Source: Gracilariopsis chorda | Taxonomy: Eukaryota > Rhodophyta > Florideophyceae > Gracilariales > Gracilariaceae | Direction of reading: 5' to 3' | Assembly: GCA_003194525.1 (NCBI GenBank) | Contig: NBIV01000807.1 | Span: forward strand, 1 to 25,189 | Length of the DNA: 25,189 nucleotides | Program-made: the position numbers and the translations under genes | Notes under the pieces: generated by a model | Seen by the model: only the letters and a program-made list of their open reading frames with translations | Told to the model about the DNA's origin: nothing | Databases searched by the model: none | In this document: in pieces, positions 17,135 to 25,189 of the stretch | How the letters are laid out: every line of letters begins with the position of its first letter | Numbering within the stretch: the stretch's first letter is position 1

Positions 17135-17402
17135 TGTGCGTGCGGACGGACGGCTGCGTTTGCAGGGTTGTTCCGTCAGTGGCGAAGACCGAGGTAGAGA
17201 GGGCACGGACGCCAATGTACCGAGGGCCTGTGGAGGCCGCTGTTCAGGGGCGTATTGGAGGGTTGGAGCACGGTGAGACGTGCGGCCAGCCGGATGCACA
17301 GGCGCCACGGGCGGTATCGGGTTAACTGGCGCGGGGCAGGGGCTCTATTGCCCGACTGTGGGCAGGACGTGACTCGAGTTAAGCCCTCTCCGTCAGCAAA
17401 GG

Positions 17403-17807
17403 TTAGATTGACGGTGCAGCTGGAGTGAAAGTTGAAGGTGTCTGTGTGTAAGGAAACGAAGAAAGAAGAACTTGTTTGTCAGCAGCTGGCAAAAAGGAGG
17501 TAGAAAGGGGGTGGGGCGGAGGGATTGGTGAGCCATTGAACATACAATAGTTTTGAACATAAGTCTGCACGCCCGTTACTTGAAGTTGAGCAGGCTCACC
17601 ATTGGGGTGGTCATTATGAGAGACCACTGGCGGCAGATTGCTTGGGCCTGGCGCCGTTTTGTTCGTCAGGTTCTGCGGAGGGTGCTGCGGAGGGTGCTGC
17701 GGAGGGTGCTGCAGCGGGAGCGGGAGCCGCGGCGGGAGCTGCGGGGGGTGCTTTGGAGAAGGCTGATTATTACGTGAACCGTGGGGGCCGGGGGGAGTCA
17801 CGTTCAT
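17403..17807 (-). CDS. Proline-rich ORF with PPQH repeats, 134 codons
   Basis: Starts at ATG 17807 (MNVTPPGPHGSRNNQP); a TAA lies upstream in frame. It runs through PPQHPPQHPPQN encoded by the minisatellite, then a Pro/Asn/Gln/Ser-rich low-complexity part with QVTGVQTYVQNYCMFNGS, and ends APSI-TAA at 17403. It resembles the disordered low-complexity region of a regulatory protein more than an enzyme. It could be an upstream exon of the minus-strand ORF 16517-17134, about 270 bp away and also Pro/Ser-rich at its upstream end, but I cannot point to convincing splice sites. The start lies in copy 2 of the long repeat and the body to its left. In copy 1 a missing G destroys the frame. Confidence 0.4.
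   Translation of the reverse strand: MNVTPPGPHGSRNNQPSPKHPPQLPPRLPLPLQHPPQHPPQHPPQNLTNKTAPGPSNLPPVVSHNDHPNGEPAQLQVTGVQTYVQNYCMFNGSPIPPPHPLSTSFLPAADKQVLLSSFPYTQTPSTFTPAAPSI
17673..17712 (+). repeat. Minisatellite, 12-bp unit encoding PPQH (copy 2)
   Basis: About three exact copies of the same 12-bp unit, sitting at the start of copy 2. On the minus strand they encode consecutive PPQH motifs inside the proline-rich ORF 17403-17807. The array is shorter than in copy 1, as expected for slippage or unequal exchange. Confidence 0.85.
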
Positions 17808-17808
17808 T

Positions 17809-18610
17809 TGTGGGTGCCAAAGGTTGAGCCGTTATTTCTGTTTTTGGGACGATGGAGGTGCAAGCGGAGTTGGTAATGGGAAGGGTCACAGGTTCTGCCT
17901 TTCTTCGTTTTCGAAGAGAGGTAGGGCGGCGAAACAGAGCGGTGCCGGCGCGCGCTTCCTTAAGTACGGAAGCTGGTGGTGCGAAGGTAGGTGGGCGCCA
18001 CGTGCGGATGCTGTTTTTCGCGTTAGTTTGGGTGCGGTACCGGAGCACGTGGCGGGGGGTGCGCTGTGCGCGGCGCGTTTGTGCCGCCTCCAGGGAGCGT
18101 GCGTACAACGCGTGCGAACGGCTCGCTGGAGGGGGGGAGGGGGGGGAGAGAGTGTCGGTGACGGGGTGTAACTTTTTGAATGGACGGGCGGGCTTTTCCC
18201 TCCTCCAACACTTATTTCTGCTGCGTATGTGACAGCGTCGGTTTCCTACCGGCACTGTCCTTGGCGCGGCTGCCCTCAAGGCGGCGTTTTGACCGCTTTT
18301 CGAGCCGGCTGAAAAAGAAAAATGTGATCGCTGCCAGCTGGCGGGAGAAAGTGACGGCGATTGAAATGCCAAACGGCTCTGTGTTCGATTTCACCTGTGT
18401 GTCAGCGCTTTTGGTCGGGTATTGCTGATTATCGACAACGAAGGTAGCCGCATCGATCGCGCCTGTTCGGTGCATTCTCCCGGAAACATGTAGATACCAC
18501 GGATTTTGCGCTTTCGGCAATCTCCCTCCGGCAGCCTTGCTTCGGCCGTACCGCGCTTGTGATGCACCTACGTAGAGATTACAAGACGCGCTGTCTCAAG
18601 ATTCACGTGA
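17809..18610. other. GC-rich stretch, no identified gene (copy 2)
   Basis: Counterpart of 203-1000, with single-base indels relative to it. Several long GC-rich open frames on both strands are not shared between the copies, which argues against any of them being real. Confidence 0.5.
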
Positions 18611-19056
18611 CACCCCGCGATCGATCTCTCAACGCGCAACGTGCCAGGTGGTGGGTTGAGAGGTAGTACCTTGCCACGCACCAACATCACACCCGTCGCA
18701 TTGCTCCCGTGACCGATATTCACCCTGGCCATCATTGGTAACATGCCGAACGCTCCAACTCAGCGCGCTCACGTACAATCCGTTTCCGCACCAAATGTAC
18801 TCCGAAAATGGTAACACTTTCTACTTCAATGCAGACACGTAGTCCTTCAAGGACGTATGGTTCCTTCCCAACTTGCTCTCGCATTCAAGCTATCTCGCCT
18901 TCATGTTTGTGTCTGCTGTCGTTTCCGACACTAAAAGAGAGTGTCCGAGCCCTCGCCACTCACTTTCGGCCCTTCAAACATGTTAACATGTACTTGCTAC
19001 TAGTGGCGAACTGTTCTAACCCACAATGAAGAAATTAGAGAACGGAATGTTTACAT
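18611..19056. other. Unassigned, possibly coding fragment (copy 2)
   Basis: Counterpart of 1001-1440, with four or five substitutions. Neither strand gives a recognised protein. Confidence 0.3.
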
Positions 19057-19080
19057 TAAACAGGAGTACGCTCCTGTTTA
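19057..19080. other. Perfect stem-loop, 10-bp arms (copy 2)
   Basis: Identical to the hairpin at 1447-1470, in the same position just beyond the 3' end of the zinc-finger pseudogene. Confidence 0.7.
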
Positions 19081-19154
19081 CTTTCAACGCAAAAAACAAC
19101 TATACACACAAGACACACACACACACATGAACAAAACATGCAAAAGTGAAAGTG

Positions 19155-20116
19155 TCAACACGGTTCTCCCACTACAAGGACTCCAAGTACTCTAGATGCC
19201 TTTCTCTTCATATTAGCCTTAGTGAAGATGTGACAACGAGCTGCAGGTATCTTCTGGCAGATTTCGCGGCAGTGCGGACAGATCCACGTTCCGCTCGCCT
19301 TTGCACTTTCAAAGTCCCATTAAAACTCTCCGAAGCACGGTCGACACACCGCCTTCCGACACTTGCGATACGTATGCAGGTTCGCACAGAAGATATTTTC
19401 CGACTTCTGAGTGCGGGCGCAGACGCGACAGAAGCGCGACGGACCGCGCAGCAACGGAGAGAGAGGAGGTGAGCGTGGCTTCTTTCTTAACGGTGGAGTT
19501 AGTGGAATTGGCAGCGATGGTTGAGGCGCCAGATGCACTTGTAGGAGCGTTGGTGGCGCCTGAAGCGGTGCTTGAGATGGGGGGGCTAGTGGCACGGCGG
19601 CAGTCAGCGGTGACGGCGATGTGGTGCTGAGATAGGCGGTGGCGTGCAGGTGCGGAGTAGGCGGTGTGGTAGGAGGGGCATGCGAGAGTGCTCGCTCACA
19701 GCGACGAGACGTGATCGCCTCGAGTTCGGCCACAATATCCTCGTGCTGCGAAGACGGCTGCTTCTGGGCGGCGAGGGCAAGAAAAAGTCCGGAAAAAAGC
19801 CATGCTCAGGAGCCCGAAGCGGTGTTTGAGGTGGGGGGTCGGGTGGTGCGGCGGCAGTTAGCGGTGACGGCGATGTGCGGCTGAGATGCGCAGTGGCGTG
19901 CAGGTGCGGAGTAGGCGGTGGGGGAGGAGGGGCAGGCGTACGGCAACGACACGCGATCCACACGATTGCGGCCACAGAATCTTTGTCCCGCGAAGGCGGC
20001 TGCCTTTCGGACGGCAGAGGGAAGAGAGAGGATACAGAAACGTCCTGCTCACGCACGAGGGCGAGGTCAGCCTCCGTGAACACAAGCCAAGGCAACCAAG
20101 CTTGCGTGGGCGGCAT
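19155..20116 (-). pseudogene. 4CXXC_R1-like zinc-finger protein, broken (copy 2)
   Basis: This is the second copy of the gene at 1545-2670, with the same start (MPPTQAW, ATG ending at 20116). The first half of the Cys domain is in one frame (CRVC, FCANLHTYRKCRKAVCRPC) until a TAA at 19320-19322. The same frame resumes immediately with the WICPHCREIC cluster and closes at a TGA at 19155-19157. Apart from that stop, which copy 1 shares, the Cys domain is less damaged than in copy 1. The proline-rich half needs at least one frame change near 19,770. One module of about 165 bp is missing relative to copy 1. A stop-codon readthrough or a very short unrecognised intron is possible, but decay is simpler. 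Confidence 0.6.
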
Positions 20117-20477
20117 ATCTAGAGGAAGAGTGTTGTCGGCGATGTGGGTGACGTTTAAGGCGGCGGGGCGGAATGGGACGGTGGAGTTGGCGGAGAGCGC
20201 GTGGGTGTGAGAGTGGGGAGGGGTATGGGGCGCGATGTGGAGAGTTTCGGGCGGACGTCAAGCTGGCGACGAGCGTGCTTTAAGAAGGCAGTGCGAACGA
20301 GCGCGCGCCCGGTGCATTCAAGCCTCGTTTGGTGATCTAGCCCTCGTATCATATCATCTGTTGTTCGAGTTTTACAGCATCATGAATCCAGGCCATGCAG
20401 CGTGGAGCTCTCTGAGAAAGAGTCACTCTCAGGCCCAGTGGTAGTTCTGGTTTGACAGTGTCACTCTCATCCTGAGA

Positions 20478-20795
20478 TTGTATTTGTCAGAAAAACTCGA
20501 GATCTTCCGCTGCCAAGGTCTGGCTCCACGACGCCCGTTCTTTCACTTCTGGACTAGAATAGCACCTCGACGCACGCAGATTTCAATCTTTTCATCACCA
20601 ATGCCAAGCGTTTTGCAGAGAGCCCTGTACTCAGAAATGCCGCTGCGTTCATTCGGATTGTGCTTTGCTATTATTTCTAGAACGGGCAGGCTCGTGGTGG
20701 AAGTGAACGGCAGCCCTGAGGGCTGCTGTTCGCTTCTTGTCACGCAAACGATACATCCTCAAACGCGTCAGATTTGTGCCCTAATTTCCTGTTGA
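20478..20795 (+). pseudogene. Possible small SRP9-like protein fragment (copy 2)
   Basis: This is the second copy of the fragment at 3031-3345. The +1 difference near 20,617 joins the upstream frame (YLSEKLEIFRCQGL) to the second half of the domain-like stretch (ALYSEMPLRSF to the TGA), giving a longer open frame of 105 codons. The first half of the domain-like stretch is then out of frame. The similarity to SRP9 is weak. Confidence 0.3.
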
Positions 20796-21040
20796 CTGCC
20801 ACCCACTTGTTCTCCGCTAAGCCATGCCAAGTGTTGATCAGTAAGGTCACCCAATCCTTCACTATGCCCCCGTTGCTTAGGGCCAAATGAAAAGTCTTGC
20901 GATTATTCGTGTGCTCTTCTTCCGCCGAGCAGGAAAGAATTCCAAATTCATTAGTTTACTTGTTGTTCCCGAAAGCTCTTATGCCACAGTAGGTGCGTAG
21001 AACCCGGAGACCACTTTTTTGGTATAGACTGCCGCCTTAT

Positions 21041-21183
21041 CTCCACACGGACAATGGTTCCCAATTCATCTCGAAGTTTGCCATCACTTCTGCTGAGTCT
21101 CAGGACTGAAACATTTCTTCACCACCACCTACCACCCCCTGACCGATTGGCATACGAAATGGTTCAACAGCTGTCAATATACA
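21041..21183 (+). mobile_element. Ty3/gypsy integrase core remnant (copy 2)
   Basis: Second copy of the remnant at 3594-3736, with the same TDNGSQF block, the same frameshift after it, and the same Glu-to-Lys change. Both lesions therefore predate the long duplication. Confidence 0.75.
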
Positions 21184-21652
21184 TGGGTGCAACGCACCGT
21201 TTCTTTTGCTGCTATCCGCGCCCGTCAAAAACAGCTGTTGGACCCACGTGCGCGAAAAGGACTTTAGTCTTTGGCTTAAATCGTGATCATGAACTTTGGA
21301 ACGGGTCTGTCTCCGGGTTCAAGAATAGAGCACTTCGGGCACCTCGATGGTTTCCTCGGTGGAATTGCGTATTCTGATCTTCTTGGTCCAAGGTTAGTCG
21401 CTAGGAGATTGCGATCAGGGCGCACCAAATTCATGATGAGCCTGTTATGTCTTTTTTCATACGCGATGCAACAAGTCGAATTTATCTTATCCGCGGGTTG
21501 CTACAGAGGGACTGAGTTTGTTCTACGTTGTATTTTGTCAAAAGTGCGAAGCAAGGCATTATCCGTGGAAGGCGCTGTTATCGGATGAATCTTTAAAAGA
21601 GCTACAGATGTTTGAAGCGAGGAGATAGCTATACGGGCCCTGTGTGGTGCGA
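21184..21652. other. Unassigned stretch with frame-broken coding-like pieces (copy 2)
   Basis: Counterpart of 3737-4209. The plus frame from 21,283 is open for about 100 codons here (MNFGTGLSPGSRIEHFGHLD, then LGGIAYSDLLGPRLVARRLR). In copy 1 extra bases break it. No family is recognised. Confidence 0.3.
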
Positions 21653-22690
21653 CTAGGCCAGCAGCGTCAGCGCAACTTCTAGCGAAATTACCCTTGATTC
21701 ATCAATTCCTACACTTGATGCTCTGATGACGAGCGTTGTGATATTTTCGTCCACTGCAATCACCATTACGTCGGCTCTACTGGCTAGCCTCACCATTGCA
21801 GGGCTACCAAAGGCATTTGTCGTTATGAAGAGGATGTCAACATTCGCAGCCGTAGTAACTGAAGAATCTACGTCCGTCCGATTGTTGGTAACCAGATGAG
21901 GTGCTCGAGAAAGCTCAACAAGCACGCTGGACAAAACTGTATAGCCAAGCTCTTCCGCTGCTGACTTTGGTGAAACGCTGTCATCTGCTTGCAGCGGTTG
22001 AAGTGGTGGAGAATGCGCACATGTTAGGCGGAACTCTCGAGTGACAAGATGGCTGATCACTGCTTCTGCACCAGAATTCGCATCAACTGCGTTTCCAGAT
22101 CGGTAGTTTGCGAGTTGTACATGATCTTCCTCAGAAAATTGGGAAACAACTGCTATAGCCTGACAGCTATGCTTTTCGAGGTGCTGGACTGAAAGCAACA
22201 AAGCCGCTGGATCAGCGGTAGTCCCCCATGAAGCGCCTCCCTTCGATGACGCTATTTTGACAAATAATTGTCAAAATACGTTGTTGTGCGGTGCGTGATA
22301 TCCAAGCGTAATGTAGCACGGGCAGCATCTGCGGTGTATCTATGGCGAAGGATGGTCTCTTCGGGCCTGCCTGAATCAAGTACTATTCTGAGACGATTTG
22401 ATGTAGATGACACTGGGGCTGGGACCCATTTCTCCACAAGCAAATCGATCAAGAGCGTATCCTTCCACGTATAACGCATTGGAGATTGGCCAATACATTA
22501 GTGCGCCTTTCAGAACATCCGAGTGAATAATGAGCGTGTCAGTGACGCGTGGGGGAAGTCTTGCAGCCGGAAGTGAATCGCTAGCGTACCCGCCGATGGC
22601 ACCCCCAAAACCTGTGGGGACTGTGAGCACTGCTGTATGCTGCGAACACACAACCAATGCATCTCGACTTCGGACAGAGAGGTGACGCGG
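21653..22690 (-). pseudogene. DUF3326 family protein, broken (copy 2)
   Basis: Second copy of the gene at 4210-5250. The C-terminal half is in one open frame from about 22,268 to the TAG at 21653, covering KGGASWGTTADP, GAEAVISHLVTREF, the CAHSPPL word, AAEELGYTVLSSVLVELSRA and VIAVDENITTLV. The N-terminal part (VPTGFGGAIGGYAS, NALYVEGYALDRFACGEMG) and the middle (NRLRIVLDSG, TADAARATL) are in two other frames. The break between the middle and the C-terminal half falls on the inverted repeat at 22253-22278. No clear start codon or transit peptide can be assigned: a stop lies about 30 codons upstream of VPTG in that frame. Confidence 0.8.
22253..22278. repeat. Inverted repeat, 10-bp arms, at DUF3326 frame break (copy 2)
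   Basis: Identical to 4811-4836, at the same place in the second DUF3326 copy. Confidence 0.8.
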
Positions 22691-23591
22691 GTACTGCTAC
22701 AACGCTTGAACATTTGTGGCTCGCTTGAACTGTGAGTTTGCAAAGCCCAGGAATGTGAGAAAAGCACACGATTGAAGTAGGCCGGGGATTCTCTGGGAGC
22801 ACATCGCGATAACGCTGGATTCTGCGAAGAACACGTCAGTCTAGTGGGGCGAGGGAGCAGAAGTGCAGCCACCGGTACTTCTGAACACGCTTTTGAAGAC
22901 TTTCGCTGTTTGAAACGCGACGTAGACAGTGCCTACTTTCATACTACATCTGTATCGTGTTTCATCTGCATGTGTTCTGGTTCAGTGATAGAATTAAGGT
23001 TGATAGAATGTATTCTATTGACACTCTTTTGTCTTGAAACATGAGAAAGCTACTTTACCCTGCTGCTAAAGGTTATTGTTCTCGTACAAGCGTTAATCGT
23101 AAGAAAACGGATCTTCTCCTCCAAGTGGAGGCATGAAACTCCTCAACTTTTGCACCTTTTTACCTACCTTCCAGCTAGGGATATCCGCCATTACGTTTGC
23201 TTCCCATTTGCTGTATTGTTCTGTCTACAAATAGAAGAACACATCAAGGAAGGGACGAAAAGGATACGAATTGCGAGCTCCTTAGGCGTCTTTGCTCTGA
23301 TTTCATGAGGCGGTAGTAGCATATAAATCAGGGATTGACACTTACCTTTGCTACAAGACGAGCTTCATCCCTAGCTTGTAAAAATGGAATGATCGCTAAA
23401 AAGAATGTTCTTTTTCTCTTGTTGCAAATAAATCCCTACCAAAGAAAATTGAACATGAATAGAGAGTGGGGTTGGTCAAGTCAGGGTCAGATTGATTGAG
23501 ACATGTGGAGGTTATTGGACGGATGAAATCACATGAAATCACACATCTTCGCTTAATGTAAAAAGTACTAATGCAATAGAAGCTGTATGAA
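22691..23591. other. Unassigned stretch with a divergence island (copy 2)
   Basis: Counterpart of 5,251-6,150. About 23,100-23,455 carries most of the differences between the copies. No gene is recognised. Confidence 0.4.
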
Positions 23592-23807
23592 ATGATCAGC
23601 GCGGTTCTGAACAAGAGTGGGCCGGCGGCAGGCCCGATTGAGCGGGGAACATTTCTGGCAATGTTGATAGGAGCATATCCGCCGTTGGGAGCAACCTCCT
23701 GTCGTACGGCTCAATGCGGCAGTGGTCTGTGCCGTGCGTCGATTGCCGTCAGCATGGACTTGCGCACGCAGAAGATGGAGTACAACCGACACAGGCGTAG
23801 GATTTAA
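23592..23807 (+). pseudogene. Unidentified coding-like frame (copy 2)
   Basis: An open frame of 71 codons (MISAVLNKSGPAAGPIERG, then LIGAYPPLGATSCRTAQCGS and MDLRTQKMEYNRHRR). It begins with ATC rather than ATG, as annotated by frame. I do not recognise it. In copy 1 (about 6,150-6,360) one G is missing in 'gagcggg', so the same frame breaks after about 20 codons. It may be one fragment of a gene with the frame at about 6,385-6,580. Confidence 0.3.
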
Positions 23808-24283
23808 TCACGGGAGGGATTTAATGAAAATAGCGCTTCGGTGAGCGGCTCAGATGGAAAGCGATCGCGGAGGCACGCGCATTTCTCTACCTGCTTGCAG
23901 GACCACCTGGAGAATACGATAATCTAGATGATAGCAGTGACCCGAGACCCCAAACAAAGCAGAAACCTAAAACTGTGACGACGATAGGAGCAGTCCATCA
24001 TCATCATAATCATGTTTACATAGCCGTCTAGCTTCTGCACTGGGTGACACCTTTATCTCTGCTGCCCCATTCGAGAAGAAATCTATCCCTTTGGTGCATA
24101 ACGGCCGAAACGTTTCAACAAATCGCATGAGTATCGTGAAAAATGTAAGGTACCATTGATATCGATGTTTCCATGAGAGCAACGAGAGCACTTCAGTGGT
24201 CGTTTCGTTTCGAAACTTTCCAGGCGACTAGAGCATCATGGTGTGGTCGCCTCGACAAATCGGTCCCTACACGTAGTTGAGAA

Positions 24284-24299
24284 ACGCCGCCGGCGGCGT
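24284..24299. other. Perfect 16-bp GC palindrome (copy 2)
   Basis: Identical to 6839-6854 and in the same position relative to the second palindrome and MTR4. Confidence 0.6.
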
Positions 24300-24331
24300 C
24301 ATGAGAAGGAGCTAGCAATTCACGGGTAGAT

Positions 24332-24347
24332 GTGTAGAATTCTACAC
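24332..24347. other. Perfect 16-bp AT-centred palindrome (copy 2)
   Basis: gtgtagaattctacac is a perfect palindrome. It is followed by the T tract at about 24,362-24,381. Copy 1 has one substitution that spoils it. Confidence 0.6.
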
Positions 24348-24890
24348 CCCTGTCTCGTAGGTTTTTTTGTCTTTTTTTCTTAATTGAATCATTGCAACTG
24401 TTGTGCAGTGCAATAGCACTGGAGATATGACAGTGAGGCTACAGCCGCAGGGTTGATCCGCGGTTGATGTGAACAGACGTTCAGATCTTGCTAAGTTCCA
24501 AAAGTTTGAACCTGCAATTGTTGCGGCACTTCCTCGTTGCTTTTGTGAGCACTTTCTTGCGAAGCTGGAGGTTATTGTTATGTCCCTAGCATCCTGTAGG
24601 GGCCCTTTTCCGTACAGCGTAAGAGTTCCTCATACTGCAAGTAGTTGTAGAGGAGAGGAGTGCACGAGCACAAGCTCAACAAACTTAACTTTACGACATA
24701 GCTTGAGGTCCAACCACCTCGCGCTCGTGGTTACCGCCGAATCCTACTACTCAATTTATTCTACCCGTAGAGCATAAAGCGGTTGCCAGCCGATAGGGAA
24801 GCAAAGATGAGAATTCTGGGAAGAGCAATACTTCGCGTGGTGCAAATCGGCATCCATTGATAACCTAAGAACACATCTTTCGCCCCAATT

Positions 24891-25189
24891 ATGTCAAATA
24901 AGAGAGATAGCACAGGTTTAAACGGGGCCAATCCCCATGTTGTTTCGAAGAAACCAAGGCTTGCAGATAAGGACTCGAGCAATGATGTTCACACATGTGA
25001 AGAACAAGAGCCAGCATTGGTGTCTTCAAAACTTCCCTCTACTAGTTCAATGCCACGTTGTATAACATTTCGTGTGGAATCGACGGGAACAACAGGATCG
25101 TCTGTTCTGCCCGACAAGCTTGTGCAATCTCCACCAATGCTAAAAACATCATGTAAGCATGACATTTTCCTTCGCGGAGACTGCAAAAA
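24891..25189 (+). pseudogene. MTR4: Mtr4-type helicase 5' end (copy 2, cut by window end)
   Basis: The first 299 bases of the MTR4 copy, from ATG 24891 (MSNKRDSTG). I see no difference from 7445-7743. The helicase motifs would lie beyond the window, so its state there cannot be judged. I call it a pseudogene by analogy with copy 1; it could in principle be the better-preserved copy. Confidence 0.7.

Larger units (their letters stand above)
17672..25189 (+). repeat. Long direct repeat, copy 2 (cut by window end)
   Basis: This is the second copy of the block at 1-7743, in tandem orientation. It follows 17671 without a recognisable insertion signature: the minus-strand proline-rich frame at 17403-17807 reads straight across the edge. 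No terminal inverted repeat or obvious target-site duplication is visible there. The repeat is still matching when the window ends inside the MTR4 pseudogene, so its right boundary is unknown. The copy keeps some frames that are broken in copy 1 (DUF3326 C-terminal half, minus-strand proline-rich ORF). Confidence 0.97.

Noticed and set aside
17824..18372. Overlapping long open frames on both strands of copy 2
   Set aside because: Same reasoning: frames differ from copy 1 at single-base indels and have no recognisable domain content.
1..25189. A giant LTR retrotransposon with 7.7-kb direct terminal repeats
   Set aside because: The repeats contain gene remnants, not LTR signals. There is no primer-binding site or polypurine tract, and the 10 kb between them lacks gag-pol. 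A tandem unit explains the data better.
1..25189. Bacterial or phage origin with GTG-start genes
   Set aside because: The recognisable genes are eukaryotic (Mtr4, PGM2, RRM protein, Ty3 integrase). There are no ribosome-binding sites or operons, and most GTG-started frames are chance.

Overview
The window reads as nuclear DNA of an intron-poor photosynthetic eukaryote, most plausibly a red alga. This is inference. It rests on recognisable genes that are typically eukaryotic (Mtr4 exosome helicase, eukaryote-type phosphoglucomutase-2, an hnRNP-like RRM protein, a Ty3/gypsy integrase), on a DUF3326 gene known from cyanobacteria and photosynthetic eukaryotes, and on long gene matches that run without visible introns. 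There is no bacterial gene organisation, rRNA, tRNA or CRISPR.

The dominant structure is a direct repeat. Bases 1-7743 reappear at 17672-25189, where the window ends inside the second copy. The spacing is 17,671 at the left edge, 17,610 by about base 600, and about 17,445 after base 2,400. The layout is therefore one complete unit of about 17.6 kb (1-17671) followed by about 7.5 kb of the next. Divergence is patchy: long stretches are almost identical, with three islands of many substitutions and separate spots of single-base indels.

Repeated part (copy 1 / copy 2): a minisatellite encoding PPQH; a proline-rich ORF start on the minus strand; GC-rich sequence with no identified gene; a minus-strand zinc-finger gene (4CXXC_R1-like) with a stop codon and a proline-rich module present in different numbers in the two copies; a short possible SRP9-like frame; a Ty3/gypsy integrase remnant; a minus-strand DUF3326 pseudogene; unassigned fragments; two 16-bp palindromes followed by a T tract; and the 5' part of an MTR4 pseudogene.

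Part seen once (7744-17671): the rest of the MTR4 pseudogene (+), an RRM pseudogene (+), an unidentified broken minus-strand gene, a phosphoglucomutase-2/phosphopentomutase pseudogene (+), a 5'-truncated valyl-tRNA synthetase tail (-), a GC-rich spacer, and an undamaged minus-strand ORF of 205 codons from its ATG, which I cannot identify.

Nearly every recognisable gene is broken by stops, frameshifts, deletions or lost catalytic residues. I therefore see no working pathway. This looks like a block of decayed pieces of unrelated housekeeping genes that was later duplicated in tandem. The main candidates for something alive or new are the 205-codon ORF, the repeat unit itself, and its mosaic pattern of divergence.
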